Numbered from the stretch's first letter, positions 7,778-17,051 are shown. The stretch: 64,000 bases of DNA from Roseomonas gilardii (GCF_001941945.1 NZ_CP015583.1:3676001-3740000); one strand, 5' to 3'. A program made the numbers and translations. The notes: generated by a model not told the origin, from the sequence alone.

Positions 7778-9439
7778 ATGTCCCAGATCACCGGCACCAC
7801 CGGGAATGACCTCCTGGCGGGGACCATGGCGGCCGATATCTTCGTGCCGCTGGGCGGGTCGGACGTCATCGCGGATTTCTCGCCGCTGCGCGCCGTGACG
7901 ATCGCCGATGTCGGCAGCACCTACGCGCCCGGCGAACCCTTCCGTCTCGAAAGCTTCTATGTGGCCGATCCCGGCGATGGCTATTACCCGGGCTTTCCGG
8001 GCTTCTACGCCAAGGAGATCCTGATCTCCTGGACCCATGATGGCGTGACGACGAGTGGCACGACGACGGAAGGCGACAGGGTCTTCACCTTCGCGTCCAC
8101 GCTCGTGGACCAGCTCACCGTCCAGTACAGGCAGATCGACTCCCATGCCGGATGGGTCACCTATGGGGCGCAGATCCAGGACCTGCACGTCACCCTCGGC
8201 CAGGGCGACACGATCCAGTTGCCGGCCGGTGCCGGGATCGAGGCCACGGTCGCCAGCGCCACATCCGATGGCGCCGGCGGGACCGTGCTGCAGGCCGGCG
8301 CCTCCGTCCTGACCCTGCCGCATGTCGATCCGGGCACGGTGTCGGCCGACTGGTTCATCCAGGCGCCGGAGGTGCTGCCGGTGCTCAGTCTTTCCCTGGT
8401 GAATCCCCATCTCGTGGAGGGTCTCGACAACAGCCTGGAGGCGATCGTCAGCCGCAGCAGCGGCGAAGGCAGCAGCAGCGTGACGCTGGAGTTCTACCCA
8501 CCGCCATCCCGGTACCTCGCGGGCGCGGACGACTTCACGAACCACATGGCGCCAGAAACCGTCACCTTCGCCCCGGGCGAGACGAGCAAGACGGTCTCCA
8601 TCGGTGTCGTGGACGACACGCTGCACGAGACGACCGGCGCCTTCCTGCTGCGCCTGGCCGATCCGGTGGGCGCCACGCTCGGCGATTCCACCGTCCAGGA
8701 GGGCTCGATCACCGATGACGACGCGCCGGTCCTCGCGATCTCGACGGCGACACCTGTCCTGACGGAGGGCGGCGGCGAGGCCTTCCGCTTCACCGTCACC
8801 CGGGTGGGCGGCGATCTTTCCATCGCGGGCACGGTCGGCGTTTCCATCCAGGCCGACGCAGCGGGCGCGCACCCGGCCTCGGCCGACGATATCGTGGGAG
8901 GCTTCAGCACCTACAGCCTGGACTTCGCCGCCGGGGAGACGCGCCGCAGCTTCGACGTCGCGGTGGCCGACGACAGGATTCACGAAGCGGATGAGAGCTT
9001 CGTCGCGCGCATCGCCTATGGCCTGTGGGAACCCGACCGCAACTTTCCCACTCCCCTTCTCACCACGGTCGATCAGGTCGTGGCGATCATCCGGGACGAT
9101 GGCCCGGCCCCCTGCGCGAGGGAGCTGGTGCTGACCCTGTCGGAGGATGCCTGGAAGGGCGACGCGCTTTTCGTGGCCTATCTCGACGGCCAGCCGCTCG
9201 GGGAGGCACAGGCCGTCACGGCGCTGCGTTCCGCGGGCGACAGCCAGAGCTTCGTCTTCCGGGTCGAAGCCGGCGAGGGCCCGCACCAGGTCACGGTCTC
9301 CTTCCTCAACGACGCCTATTGCGGCACGCCCGACACCGACCGCAATCTCTATGTCGAGAGCATCGGCTTCGACGGTGCGGTGCAGGAATTCCACCAGGCG
9401 ATGATGACCGCCGGCTGCATGGATTTCCAGATCGGCTGA
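7778..9439 (+). CDS. Secreted Calx-beta repeat protein with C-terminal carbohydrate-binding-like module
   Basis: A 553-residue acidic protein without cysteines until its end. Residues 6-22 (GTTGNDLLAGTMAADIF) resemble an RTX-type calcium-binding start. Two Calx-beta domains follow (about 205-315 and 320-445), each ending in a DDA/DDG turn. The last 95 residues (ELVLTLSEDAWKGDALFVAYLDG...) resemble calcium-dependent xylan-binding modules (CBM36/60-like). No Sec signal is seen; proteins of this build are usually exported by type I secretion and act at the surface in adhesion or polysaccharide binding. No T1SS genes are adjacent. The ATG follows GGAGGAACGCAG. Confidence 0.75.
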   Translation: MSQITGTTGNDLLAGTMAADIFVPLGGSDVIADFSPLRAVTIADVGSTYAPGEPFRLESFYVADPGDGYYPGFPGFYAKEILISWTHDGVTTSGTTTEGDRVFTFASTLVDQLTVQYRQIDSHAGWVTYGAQIQDLHVTLGQGDTIQLPAGAGIEATVASATSDGAGGTVLQAGASVLTLPHVDPGTVSADWFIQAPEVLPVLSLSLVNPHLVEGLDNSLEAIVSRSSGEGSSSVTLEFYPPPSRYLAGADDFTNHMAPETVTFAPGETSKTVSIGVVDDTLHETTGAFLLRLADPVGATLGDSTVQEGSITDDDAPVLAISTATPVLTEGGGEAFRFTVTRVGGDLSIAGTVGVSIQADAAGAHPASADDIVGGFSTYSLDFAAGETRRSFDVAVADDRIHEADESFVARIAYGLWEPDRNFPTPLLTTVDQVVAIIRDDGPAPCARELVLTLSEDAWKGDALFVAYLDGQPLGEAQAVTALRSAGDSQSFVFRVEAGEGPHQVTVSFLNDAYCGTPDTDRNLYVESIGFDGAVQEFHQAMMTAGCMDFQIG

Positions 9440-9514
9440 CGCCGCCCCGCACCGTGGCACCATGCTTGCTTGCGAGAGCCCGCGAACATGTGGGCAGAGG
9501 GGAGCGCGGGGACG

Positions 9515-11086
9515 ATGACATGGTGGCGAAGGACGCTTCTGGCGGCGGTGCTGGCGGCACCCGCACTCGGTTCGGCCGCGCCGGAGGCCAGGGCGAAGAC
9601 GATCAACGCCGTGCTGGAAGCGGAGATCGTCACGCTCGATCCGCATTTCATCGGTGCCTATATCACGCGCACCTTCGGCTACATGGTGTTCGACACGCTC
9701 TTCGCGCCGGACGGCAAGGGCAATATCCAGCCGCAGATGGTCGGCTCCTGGACCGTCTCCGACGACAGGCTGACCTGGGACTTCACGCTGCGCGACGGGC
9801 TGAAGTTCCATGACGGCGCACCGGTCACGGGCGAGGATGCCGTCGCCTCGCTGAAGCGCTGGGGTTCGCGTAGCGCGCTGGGCGGGCGGCTGCTGAAGGT
9901 GGCGGCCTCGCTGGAGGCGACGGGCGCGAAAAGCTTCCGGCTCGTGCTGCGGGAGCCCTATGGGCTGGTGCTCGATTCGCTGGGCACGACCTCCTCGCCC
10001 ACGCCCTTCATCATGCCGGCGCGTATCGCGGCGAACACACCGGGCAGCACGCAGGTCGCGGAGATCGTGGGTTCCGGCCCCTTCGTGTACAGCAAGGCGG
10101 ATCACCGGCCGGGCGACCGGATGCTGCTGCGGAAGAACCCGGACTATGTCCCGCGTTCCGAACCGGCGGACTTCCTGGCCGGCGGGCATGTGGTGAAGGT
10201 CGATGCGCTGGATATCCGCGTGGTGCCGGATGGCGCGACGGCGGCGGCGGCCCTGCAGCAGGGCGAGATCGACTACATGCAGTACGCGCCCTTCGACCTG
10301 CTGCCGGTGATGGAGAAGGACCGGCAGCTCAAGGTGCTGGACTTCAGCGGGCCGCACATGTTCACCGGCCACTACCGCATCAACACCGCCTCCAAGCCCT
10401 TCGACGACCCGGCGATCCGCCGCGTGCTGCTGCGGCTGGTGGACCAGAAGGAGGTGATCGCGGGGCTGGGGCTCGACAGCCGCTACGGCCAGAGCTGCGA
10501 CGCCTTCTTCATCTGCGGATCGACCAACGAGACGCATGTCGGCACGGAGCTGCTGCAGGACCCGTCGATCGAGGCGGCCGCCAAGGCGCTGAAGGAGACG
10601 AAGTACGACGGCACGCCGGTCGTGGTGATGATCGCCAGCGACCTGGAGGCGCCGCGCGTGGCCTCGCAGATCCTGGCCGACCGCCTGGCGCGGGCGGGGT
10701 TCAAGGTGGATGCGCAGCTCACCGACTGGGCGACGCTGCTGGCCCGCCGCACCCAGCGCGCGGGCTGGAGCGTCTATGGCGTGCATGCGCTGGGCCTCGA
10801 CCTGTCCTCGCCGCTGACCAATTCGGTGATCAACTTCAACTGCACGGATTCCGCCACGGCGGGCTTCATGTGCGAACAGCGGCTGGTGCCGCTCTTCGAC
10901 GAATTCGCCCGTGCCCCGACGCGCGAGGCGCAGCGCGAGGTCGCGGGGAAGATCCAGGCCATCGTCTATGAGCAGGGGCTGGGCATCCCCTTCGGGCAGT
11001 TCGCGCAGCCAGCGGCCTATCGTGCCAATCTGAGCGGCGTGATCCCCTCCGCCATCCCGCTCTTCTGGAACATCGAGAAGAACTGA
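9515..11086 (+). CDS. ABC transporter substrate-binding protein, peptide/nickel family (SBP_bac_5)
   Basis: A 523-residue periplasmic binding protein with an N-terminal signal peptide (MTWWRRTLLAAVLAAPALG, cleavage near ...EARA). Domain marks are ETVTLDP-like text (AEIVTLDPHF), FDTLFAPD and TWDFTLRDGLKFHDG, typical of dipeptide/oligopeptide/nickel binders. ATG 9515 is chosen over upstream TTG 9470 and ATG 9488 because it begins a proper signal peptide and has GGGGAGC upstream. No permease or ATPase genes are nearby. Instead a GMC oxidoreductase starts one base after the stop, so the pair is probably co-translated. Confidence 0.88.
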   Translation: MTWWRRTLLAAVLAAPALGSAAPEARAKTINAVLEAEIVTLDPHFIGAYITRTFGYMVFDTLFAPDGKGNIQPQMVGSWTVSDDRLTWDFTLRDGLKFHDGAPVTGEDAVASLKRWGSRSALGGRLLKVAASLEATGAKSFRLVLREPYGLVLDSLGTTSSPTPFIMPARIAANTPGSTQVAEIVGSGPFVYSKADHRPGDRMLLRKNPDYVPRSEPADFLAGGHVVKVDALDIRVVPDGATAAAALQQGEIDYMQYAPFDLLPVMEKDRQLKVLDFSGPHMFTGHYRINTASKPFDDPAIRRVLLRLVDQKEVIAGLGLDSRYGQSCDAFFICGSTNETHVGTELLQDPSIEAAAKALKETKYDGTPVVVMIASDLEAPRVASQILADRLARAGFKVDAQLTDWATLLARRTQRAGWSVYGVHALGLDLSSPLTNSVINFNCTDSATAGFMCEQRLVPLFDEFARAPTREAQREVAGKIQAIVYEQGLGIPFGQFAQPAAYRANLSGVIPSAIPLFWNIEKN

Positions 11087-11087
11087 C

Positions 11088-12656
11088 ATGTACGACGTGA
11101 TCGTGGTGGGCGCCGGTTCGGCCGGTGCCCCGGTGGCCGCGCGGCTTTCCGAGGATTCCCATCGCAAGGTGCTGCTGCTGGAGGCGGGGCGAGACTGGCG
11201 TTCCGCCGAGGCGCCGCACGAGCTGCGCAGCGCCAACATCATCCCTTTCATGCACGACCCCGCCTATCAGGCGAAGTGGCAGTGGCCGGGGCTGATGACC
11301 CGCCGCACCCGGGCGCAGGAGCCGAAGTTCTACTGGCGCGGCAAGGCGCTGGGCGGCTCCTCCACGGTGAACGCGCAGATCGCCATCCGCGGCGTGCCGC
11401 AGGCCTTCGACGGCTGGGCCGAGGCGGGCTGCGAGGGCTGGGCGGCGGAGGACGTGCTGCCGCTCTTCGACCGGATCGAGGACGATGCCGAGACGGGCAC
11501 GGCGCCGGGCGTCCGGCGCGGCGGGCCGCTGCCGGTCTATCGCGCGCCCTTCGACCAATGGGGGGTGGTGGACCTGGCGCTGCGCGATGCCGGTCTGGCC
11601 GAGGGCTATCCCTGGAAGGCCGACCTGAACGCGCCGACGGGCGAGGGCATCTCCTGCAACCCGATCAACAGCCGCGACGGCCGGCGCGTCACCACCAACG
11701 ACGGCTATCTGGAGCCGGCGCGCGGGCGGCCGAACCTGGAGATCCGCGGCGAGGCCCTGGTGGACAAGGTGCTCTTCGAGGGCAGCCGCGCCGTGGGCGT
11801 GCGGGTGCGCTTCGGCGGCGGGGCGTGGGAGGAGATCCGGGCGCGGGAGATCGTGCTCTGCGCCGGGGCGATCCACAGCCCCGCCATCCTGATGCGCTCC
11901 GGCATCGGCCCGGCGGCGAAGCTGGCGGCGCTGGGCATCCCGGTGCTGTTCGACCAGCCGGCCACCGGGCAGAACCTGATGGACCACCCGATCCTGCGCG
12001 CCACGCTAAAGCTGAAGCCGCAGCACCGCGCCCAGGGCGTGGATGCCCGGCACACCAACTGCTGCCTGACCTACAGCAGCCACCTCGGCAGCGGCGGCGA
12101 GCGCGACATGATCATGATCGCCTACAACCACCGTGGCGCCATCACGCCGGAGCCGGGGCCGGAGGGGGCCATCGGCGCGGCGCTCTACGACGCCTACTCG
12201 CGCGGCTCGCTGGATCTGGTCTCGGCCGATCCGGAGGCCAATCCGGTGGTCGAGGAGAACATGCTCGACCACCCCGACGACCGCCTGCGGCTGCGCGACG
12301 CGGTGCGCCGCTTGGCGCGCATCACCCTGCAGCCCGCCGTGGCGGATCTCTGCGACGGCATCACCTTCGGCGAGAGCCCGCTTTCCGTCGTACAGGCCGC
12401 CGCCCTGCCCGATGGCGAGCTGGACGCGCTGATGCTGCGGGAGGCGGGCGACATCCAGCACGCCGCCGGCACCTGCAGGATGGTGGCCTATGAGGACCCG
12501 CGCGGCGTGGTGAACCCGGACCTGACGGTGAAGGGCGTCACCGGGCTGCGCATCGCCGATGCCTCGATCATGCCGACCGACTGCCGCGCGAACCTGCACT
12601 TCACCTGTGTCATGATCGGCGAGAACCTCGCCCGCCGCATGCGGGCGGAGGGCTGA
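11088..12656 (+). CDS. GMC-family FAD-dependent oxidoreductase (choline/alcohol dehydrogenase type)
   Basis: A 522-residue flavoenzyme. The N-terminal dinucleotide fold is VIVVGAGSAGAPVAARL. GMC signature 1 is seen around WRGKALGGSSTVNAQIAIRG and signature 2 around GAIHSPAILMRSGIGP. The C-terminal catalytic region has QHAAGTCRM and DASIMPTDCRANLHFT. Relatives oxidise choline, aliphatic or aromatic alcohols, or sugars. It lacks a signal peptide. The ATG overlaps the end of the binding-protein gene (TGACATG), so the imported compound may be its substrate. Substrate cannot be read from sequence alone. Confidence 0.9.
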   Translation: MYDVIVVGAGSAGAPVAARLSEDSHRKVLLLEAGRDWRSAEAPHELRSANIIPFMHDPAYQAKWQWPGLMTRRTRAQEPKFYWRGKALGGSSTVNAQIAIRGVPQAFDGWAEAGCEGWAAEDVLPLFDRIEDDAETGTAPGVRRGGPLPVYRAPFDQWGVVDLALRDAGLAEGYPWKADLNAPTGEGISCNPINSRDGRRVTTNDGYLEPARGRPNLEIRGEALVDKVLFEGSRAVGVRVRFGGGAWEEIRAREIVLCAGAIHSPAILMRSGIGPAAKLAALGIPVLFDQPATGQNLMDHPILRATLKLKPQHRAQGVDARHTNCCLTYSSHLGSGGERDMIMIAYNHRGAITPEPGPEGAIGAALYDAYSRGSLDLVSADPEANPVVEENMLDHPDDRLRLRDAVRRLARITLQPAVADLCDGITFGESPLSVVQAAALPDGELDALMLREAGDIQHAAGTCRMVAYEDPRGVVNPDLTVKGVTGLRIADASIMPTDCRANLHFTCVMIGENLARRMRAEG

Positions 12657-12671
12657 TCCGGACGGCGTCCG
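12657..12671. terminator. Small hairpin between convergent GMC and Crp/Fnr genes
   Basis: CCGGAC (12657-12662) pairs with GTCCGG (12666-12671) around a GGC loop directly after the GMC stop codon. It is a weak 6-bp stem in a 43-bp convergent gap. Confidence 0.4.
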
Positions 12672-12699
12672 GTGTTGCGGCCCTTCCGCGCGATCCGCG

Positions 12700-13377
12700 T
12701 CAGGCCTCCTCGGCGATCCGCCGCAGCCGGGCTGGGTCGCGCAGGCGCAGCCCGGCGCGCGAGGGTTCGACCAGACCCTGCTGGCGGAACTCGGTGAGCA
12801 GGTGGTTCACCCTCGGCCGGGTGGCGGCGGCCAGGGAGGCGATCTGCGCCTGGGGCAGCCGGACGAGGCCCGTGGGCTCCACGGCGGCGAGGCGCAGGAG
12901 GACCGCGGCCAGGCGCTGCCGCAGGCTGTGCAGCCCGATCGCCTCGACCTGCGCGCTCGACTGCCGCAGGCGGGCGGCCAGGGTCCGCAGCAGGGCCCCG
13001 GCGAAGGCCACGTCCGTGGCGATCAGCGGAGCCACGTCGTCATGCCGCATGAGCAGCGCCGAGACCGGCGTGAAGGTCGTCGCGTCGGCGCTGCGCGGGC
13101 CGCCATCCACCAGGGCCAGCTCGCCGATCGGCTCCCCCCGGCCGACCAGCGCCAGGGAAAGCTCGCGGCCATCGGCCGTGGAGAGGTGTATCCGCACCAG
13201 GCCGTCCAGCACGATCAGCATGCCCTCCCCCGCGTCGCCACGGCGGAAGAGCGCCCGGCCGGACGGGTAGTGGACGGGGCGCGCGATCCCGGTCAGCCGC
13301 TCCTTCGCGGATGCCGGGACCAGCGCCAGAAAGGCCACGCCGTCGAGAAGGCGGCGCGTATCCGGATGGGATGCCAT
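12700..13377 (-). CDS. Crp/Fnr-family transcriptional regulator
   Basis: A 225-residue protein with an N-terminal cyclic-nucleotide-binding-like beta barrel (PSGRALFRRGDAGEGMLIVLDGLVRIHL, about residues 30-70) and a C-terminal Crp-type winged helix (LPQAQIASLAAATRPRVNHLLTEFRQQGL, about 170-205). It has no N-terminal cysteine cluster, so it is not an oxygen-sensing FNR with a 4Fe-4S centre. Effector and targets are unknown. It converges on the GMC gene and is followed upstream by 280 bp with no other gene. Confidence 0.9.
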   Translation of the reverse strand: MASHPDTRRLLDGVAFLALVPASAKERLTGIARPVHYPSGRALFRRGDAGEGMLIVLDGLVRIHLSTADGRELSLALVGRGEPIGELALVDGGPRSADATTFTPVSALLMRHDDVAPLIATDVAFAGALLRTLAARLRQSSAQVEAIGLHSLRQRLAAVLLRLAAVEPTGLVRLPQAQIASLAAATRPRVNHLLTEFRQQGLVEPSRAGLRLRDPARLRRIAEEA

Positions 13378-13657
13378 GACGCGTCCATGCCCGCTGCGGT
13401 CTGCAAACCACGCCGGAGCGGCCCCCTGCCCGGGAATGTTCCGGCGAAGCGGCCGGCCGGGAAAGCCGGTGCGGAGCCGTGCGGAAGGAAAGGCGTGTCC
13501 GTGCCCCGGTCGCTGGAACTCAGGACGAGGATGTTAACGCGCCGGGGCGGCGGGCTTCAATGTTTCGATTTCGAACTGTTCTCTGCGGGACAGCCTGGCC
13601 CGTCGCGGGAGAGCAAGGATGGGGGTGTCGCAACAACATACACGGGAGCCCACGTCC

Positions 13658-14008
13658 ATGCGCACCACCCTTCTCGCCGCCACGGGCCTGGCCCTGACGC
13701 TGTCCCTCTGGAACATGGCTGCGCGGGCCGAGAGCCTGGATTTCTCCAACGACGCCTCGAGCCGGACCTTCGGCTCCGCCCGCTATGAGCGGACATCGCG
13801 GACCGATCTCGGTTCCTCGCCGACGGATTTCAGCAATACGGGGTCGAGCGACATCGACGCGCGCTATGCCCGGATCGCCGGGCAGATGAACACGACGGCG
13901 AACATGCCGGGCGGGTCACCCACCGACTTCAGCGAGGCCGGCTCCGGTGCCGGTAGGACCCCCGGAACCCTGCTTCGCGCGCCGCTTCGCGACTTCGCGG
14001 AACGGTAG
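13658..14008 (+). CDS. Small secreted protein with repeated DFS motif, unknown function
   Basis: A 116-residue protein. Residues 1-24 are a clear signal peptide (MRTTLLAATGLALTLSLWNM then AARA). The mature part is polar and carries three related blocks: LDFSNDAS, PTDFSNTGS and PTDFSEAGS. I do not recognise the family. The frame is open from 13619, but the signal peptide fixes the start at 13658. It stands alone on the plus strand between a Crp/Fnr gene and a convergent MFS gene, with a strong terminator after it. Confidence 0.6.
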   Translation: MRTTLLAATGLALTLSLWNMAARAESLDFSNDASSRTFGSARYERTSRTDLGSSPTDFSNTGSSDIDARYARIAGQMNTTANMPGGSPTDFSEAGSGAGRTPGTLLRAPLRDFAER

Positions 14009-14053
14009 GGGCGACCCGCCAGGGCCGCCCTCATGGCGTCGCCGCGCGGCGCG

Positions 14054-14078
14054 GGGGCCGGGGACACCCCCCGGCCCC
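14054..14078. terminator. Bidirectional terminator hairpin
   Basis: GGGGCCGGGG (14054-14063) pairs perfectly with CCCCGGCCCC (14069-14078) around an ACACC loop. It lies between convergent genes ending at 14008 and 14088. Confidence 0.75.
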
Positions 14079-14087
14079 GGCCCGGCA

Positions 14088-15386
14088 CTATTCCGCCGGG
14101 GCGGTGGAGGCGCGTTCCAGGGCGCGGTTGTGGCCCAGGACGAGGACCAGCACGATCGACATGATCGGCAGCGCGGCCAGGAAGAGCAGGCCGTAATAGT
14201 CGGCGCCGGTGCGGTCCTTGATGATGCCGAAGACCTGCGGGCCGAAATAGCCGCCGAGATTGCCGACCGAGTTGATCCAGGCGATGCCGGCCGCGGCGGC
14301 GGTGCCGCTGAGCACGGCGGTCGGCAGGGTCCAGAAGATCGGCAGGGCGGAGAAGATGCCGAAGCTGGCCAGCGCCAGCGCCAGGATCTTCAGCGTCAGG
14401 TCCGGCGTGCTGGCGGCCAGGATGAGGCCCGCGGTGACGCAGAGCGCGGCGAAGATCGTGCTCCACTTCCGGTCTCCGGTGCGGTCGGAGAAATAGCCCC
14501 AGAGCACCATGCTGATGGCGCCCACCGCATAGGGGAAGGCGTTCAGGAAGCCAAGCTGGACGTTGGAGATCTCGCCCACCGCCTTGAGGATCTGCGGCTG
14601 GAAGAAGCCCAGCGCGTAGAGCGGCGAGACCAGGCCGAGATAGATCAGCCCGTAGCCCAGCACGCGCGGGTTCAGCAGGGTCTGCCACCATTCCATGCGA
14701 TGGACGGATTCACGCGTCTGCTGCTCGGCGCGGAGCTGGCGGTCCAGCCATTCCTTCTCGTCCGGCTCCAGCCACTTCGCTTCCGCCGGGCGGTCGGTCA
14801 GGTACCAGAGCACGCCGCCGGTTAGCAGCAGGGCCGGGATGGCTTCGATGATGAACATCCACTGCCAGCCATGCAGGCCCCAGACCCCGTTCATGTTCAG
14901 CAGGTAGCCCGAGATGGGCGAGCCGATGGCCGAGGAGAAGGGAATGGCGAACATGAACCAGCCGATGATCCGCCCGCGATAGGCGGAGGGGAACCAGAGC
15001 GTCAGGTAGAAGATCACGCCGGGAAAGAAGCCGGCCTCGGCGGCGCCGAGCAGGACGCGGACGACATTGAAGCTGGTCTCGCCGGTCACGAAGGCCTGGG
15101 CGCCGGAGAGCAGGCCCCAGGTGAACATGATCCGGGCGATCCACATCCGGGCCCCGAAGCGGTTCAGGGCGAGGTTGCTCGGCACCTCGAAGATGAAATA
15201 GGCCAGGAAGAAGATGCCCGCCGCCGTGCCGAAGGCGGTGGCGGACAGGCCCAGATCGGCCCGCATGGCGGGGCCGGCGAAGCCGACATTCACGCGGTCC
15301 AGATAGGACACGAAGTAGCAGAGGATCAGGAAGGGGATGAGCCGCCAGGCCACCTTCCGGATCGTCCGTTGCTCGACGGATTCCAT
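14088..15386 (-). CDS. MFS transporter, ACS family
   Basis: A 432-residue, 12-helix permease whose first loop reads YFVSYLDRVNVGFAG, characteristic of the ACS family of organic-anion importers (tartrate, phthalate and 4-hydroxyphenylacetate permeases among them). The start at 15386 (MESVEQRT) follows GGAGGAAACGC, and so the 40 extra codons of the open frame are rejected. It has no enzyme partner: a DHA2 efflux gene lies upstream on the same strand after 131 bp and is unrelated in role. Confidence 0.9.
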   Translation of the reverse strand: MESVEQRTIRKVAWRLIPFLILCYFVSYLDRVNVGFAGPAMRADLGLSATAFGTAAGIFFLAYFIFEVPSNLALNRFGARMWIARIMFTWGLLSGAQAFVTGETSFNVVRVLLGAAEAGFFPGVIFYLTLWFPSAYRGRIIGWFMFAIPFSSAIGSPISGYLLNMNGVWGLHGWQWMFIIEAIPALLLTGGVLWYLTDRPAEAKWLEPDEKEWLDRQLRAEQQTRESVHRMEWWQTLLNPRVLGYGLIYLGLVSPLYALGFFQPQILKAVGEISNVQLGFLNAFPYAVGAISMVLWGYFSDRTGDRKWSTIFAALCVTAGLILAASTPDLTLKILALALASFGIFSALPIFWTLPTAVLSGTAAAAGIAWINSVGNLGGYFGPQVFGIIKDRTGADYYGLLFLAALPIMSIVLVLVLGHNRALERASTAPAE

Positions 15387-15517
15387 GCGTTTCCTCCATT
15401 GCCCCCGGAACATGCGGGAGAGGCGCTCTCGGGGGCGCTTGCGGCGGACGCTACCAGCCGCCGCGGAGGACGGAAAGCGGGGTGTGGCGGCCGGGCCAGC
15501 CCGCACCCCCCTGGCGG

Positions 15518-17047
15518 CTACTCCATCACCATCGCATGGTCATCCGCCGGGGCGGACGAGGCCCGTGGCGGGCGCAGCAGGAGCAGCAACGGCATCACCG
15601 CGACCGAGAGCAGCATCAGCAGCTTGAAGTCGTCGATATAGGCGATCAGTGTCGCCTGCTGCGTCACCAGCCCGTCCAGCGTGGCGCGGCCGTCCAGCGT
15701 CGTCGGGTCCAGGAAGGCGCGCAGGGCGGGGTGCCGCAGCACGCCGTTGAAGGCGGTGACGGCGCGGCCGATCTCCTCGTGGTTCTGCTGCGTGTTCTGG
15801 CTGATCAGCGCGGTGACGAGGGAGATGCCCACCGCCGAGCCGATGTTGCGGGACAGGTTGTAGAGGCCCGTCCCCTCCGGGCGGGAGGCGGCCGGCAGGG
15901 TCGAGAAGGTCACGGTGGTCAGCGGCACGAAGAGGAAGCCCAGCCCCGCGCCCTGGATGAAGCCGGTGGAGACGATGGTCCATTGCGAGACATCGGCGGT
16001 CCAGCCGGTCATGTCGTACATGGCCCAGGCGGTGAGGCCGAGGCCGGTGGCCAGCAGCAGCCGCGTGTCCACCCGCCCGATCAGCCGCCCGACCAGGAAC
16101 ATGCAGACCATGGTGCCCACGCCGCGCGGCCCCATGACGATGCCGGCGGTGACCACGGGATAGCCCATGAGGGTCTGCAGATAGGGCGTCATCAGCGCCA
16201 GCGAGGCAAGGTAGGTGATGCCGACGACGAAGATGAAGAGCAGGCCGACGCAGAAATTCCGGTCGAGGAAGAGGCGCGGGTTGACGAAGGACTTGCCGCG
16301 CGCCGTGAAGGTGTGCACGAGGAAGACGTAGAAGGCCGCGGCGGCGATGGTCATCTCGACGATGATCTCGCCCGAGCTGAACCAGTTGAGCTGCTCCCCC
16401 CGGTCGAGCGCGAGCTGGAGCGCGCCGATGGCGATGCTGAGCGAGCCGAAGCCCAGCCAGTCCAGCCGCGCCGCGCGGTTCACCGGGGTTTCCTGCACGA
16501 AGGCGGAGATGCCGAGGAAGGCCAGGGCGCCGAGCGGCACGTTGATGTAGAAGACCCAGCGCCAGGAGAGGTTGTCGGTCAGCCAGCCGCCGATCACCGG
16601 ACCCAGCACCGGCCCGACCATCACCGAGACGCCGAACAGCGCCATGGCGGAGCCGCGTTCCTCCGGCGTGTAGATGTCGAGCAGGATGGACTGGGAGAGC
16701 GGCACCAGCGCCGCGCCGAAGAAACCCTGGAGCAGGCGGAAGCCCACGATCTGCACCAGCGACTGTGCCAGCCCGCAGAGCACAGAGGCGGCGACGAAGC
16801 CCGCCACCGAGGCCAGCAGCACGCGCTTGCGCCCGAAGCGGCCGGCGAGCCAGCCCGAGGGCGGCGTCATGATCGCCGCCGCCACGATATAGGAGGTGAG
16901 CACCCAGTTGATCTGGTCCGCGCTCGCCGCCACGCTGCCCTGGATATAGGGCAGCGCCACATTGGCGATGGTGGTGTCCAGCGCCTGCATGATCACCGCG
17001 AGGATCACGCAGGCGGTGATGGCGCCGCGGTTGGCGACGGGGGCCAT
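15518..17047 (-). CDS. DHA2-family multidrug efflux permease (EmrB-like)
   Basis: A 509-residue, 14-helix drug:proton antiporter. Motif C-type text is present (VMVGPVLGPVIGGWL), as are MQALDTTIANVALP in helix 1 and GRFGRKRVLL in the loop after helix 2. It is the inner-membrane pump of an EmrAB-type tripartite exporter. The ATG at 17047 lies four bases after the stop of the membrane-fusion gene, so the two are translationally coupled. The outer-membrane channel (TolC-like) is not in the window. Confidence 0.93.
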   Translation of the reverse strand: MAPVANRGAITACVILAVIMQALDTTIANVALPYIQGSVAASADQINWVLTSYIVAAAIMTPPSGWLAGRFGRKRVLLASVAGFVAASVLCGLAQSLVQIVGFRLLQGFFGAALVPLSQSILLDIYTPEERGSAMALFGVSVMVGPVLGPVIGGWLTDNLSWRWVFYINVPLGALAFLGISAFVQETPVNRAARLDWLGFGSLSIAIGALQLALDRGEQLNWFSSGEIIVEMTIAAAAFYVFLVHTFTARGKSFVNPRLFLDRNFCVGLLFIFVVGITYLASLALMTPYLQTLMGYPVVTAGIVMGPRGVGTMVCMFLVGRLIGRVDTRLLLATGLGLTAWAMYDMTGWTADVSQWTIVSTGFIQGAGLGFLFVPLTTVTFSTLPAASRPEGTGLYNLSRNIGSAVGISLVTALISQNTQQNHEEIGRAVTAFNGVLRHPALRAFLDPTTLDGRATLDGLVTQQATLIAYIDDFKLLMLLSVAVMPLLLLLRPPRASSAPADDHAMVME

Positions 17048-17051
17048 GGTG

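Noticed and set aside
7637-11251. A 1204-codon minus-strand frame
   Set aside because: It is antisense to the Calx-beta and binding-protein genes, is rich in Arg, His and Gly, and has no domain. Long antisense frames are expected at this GC content.
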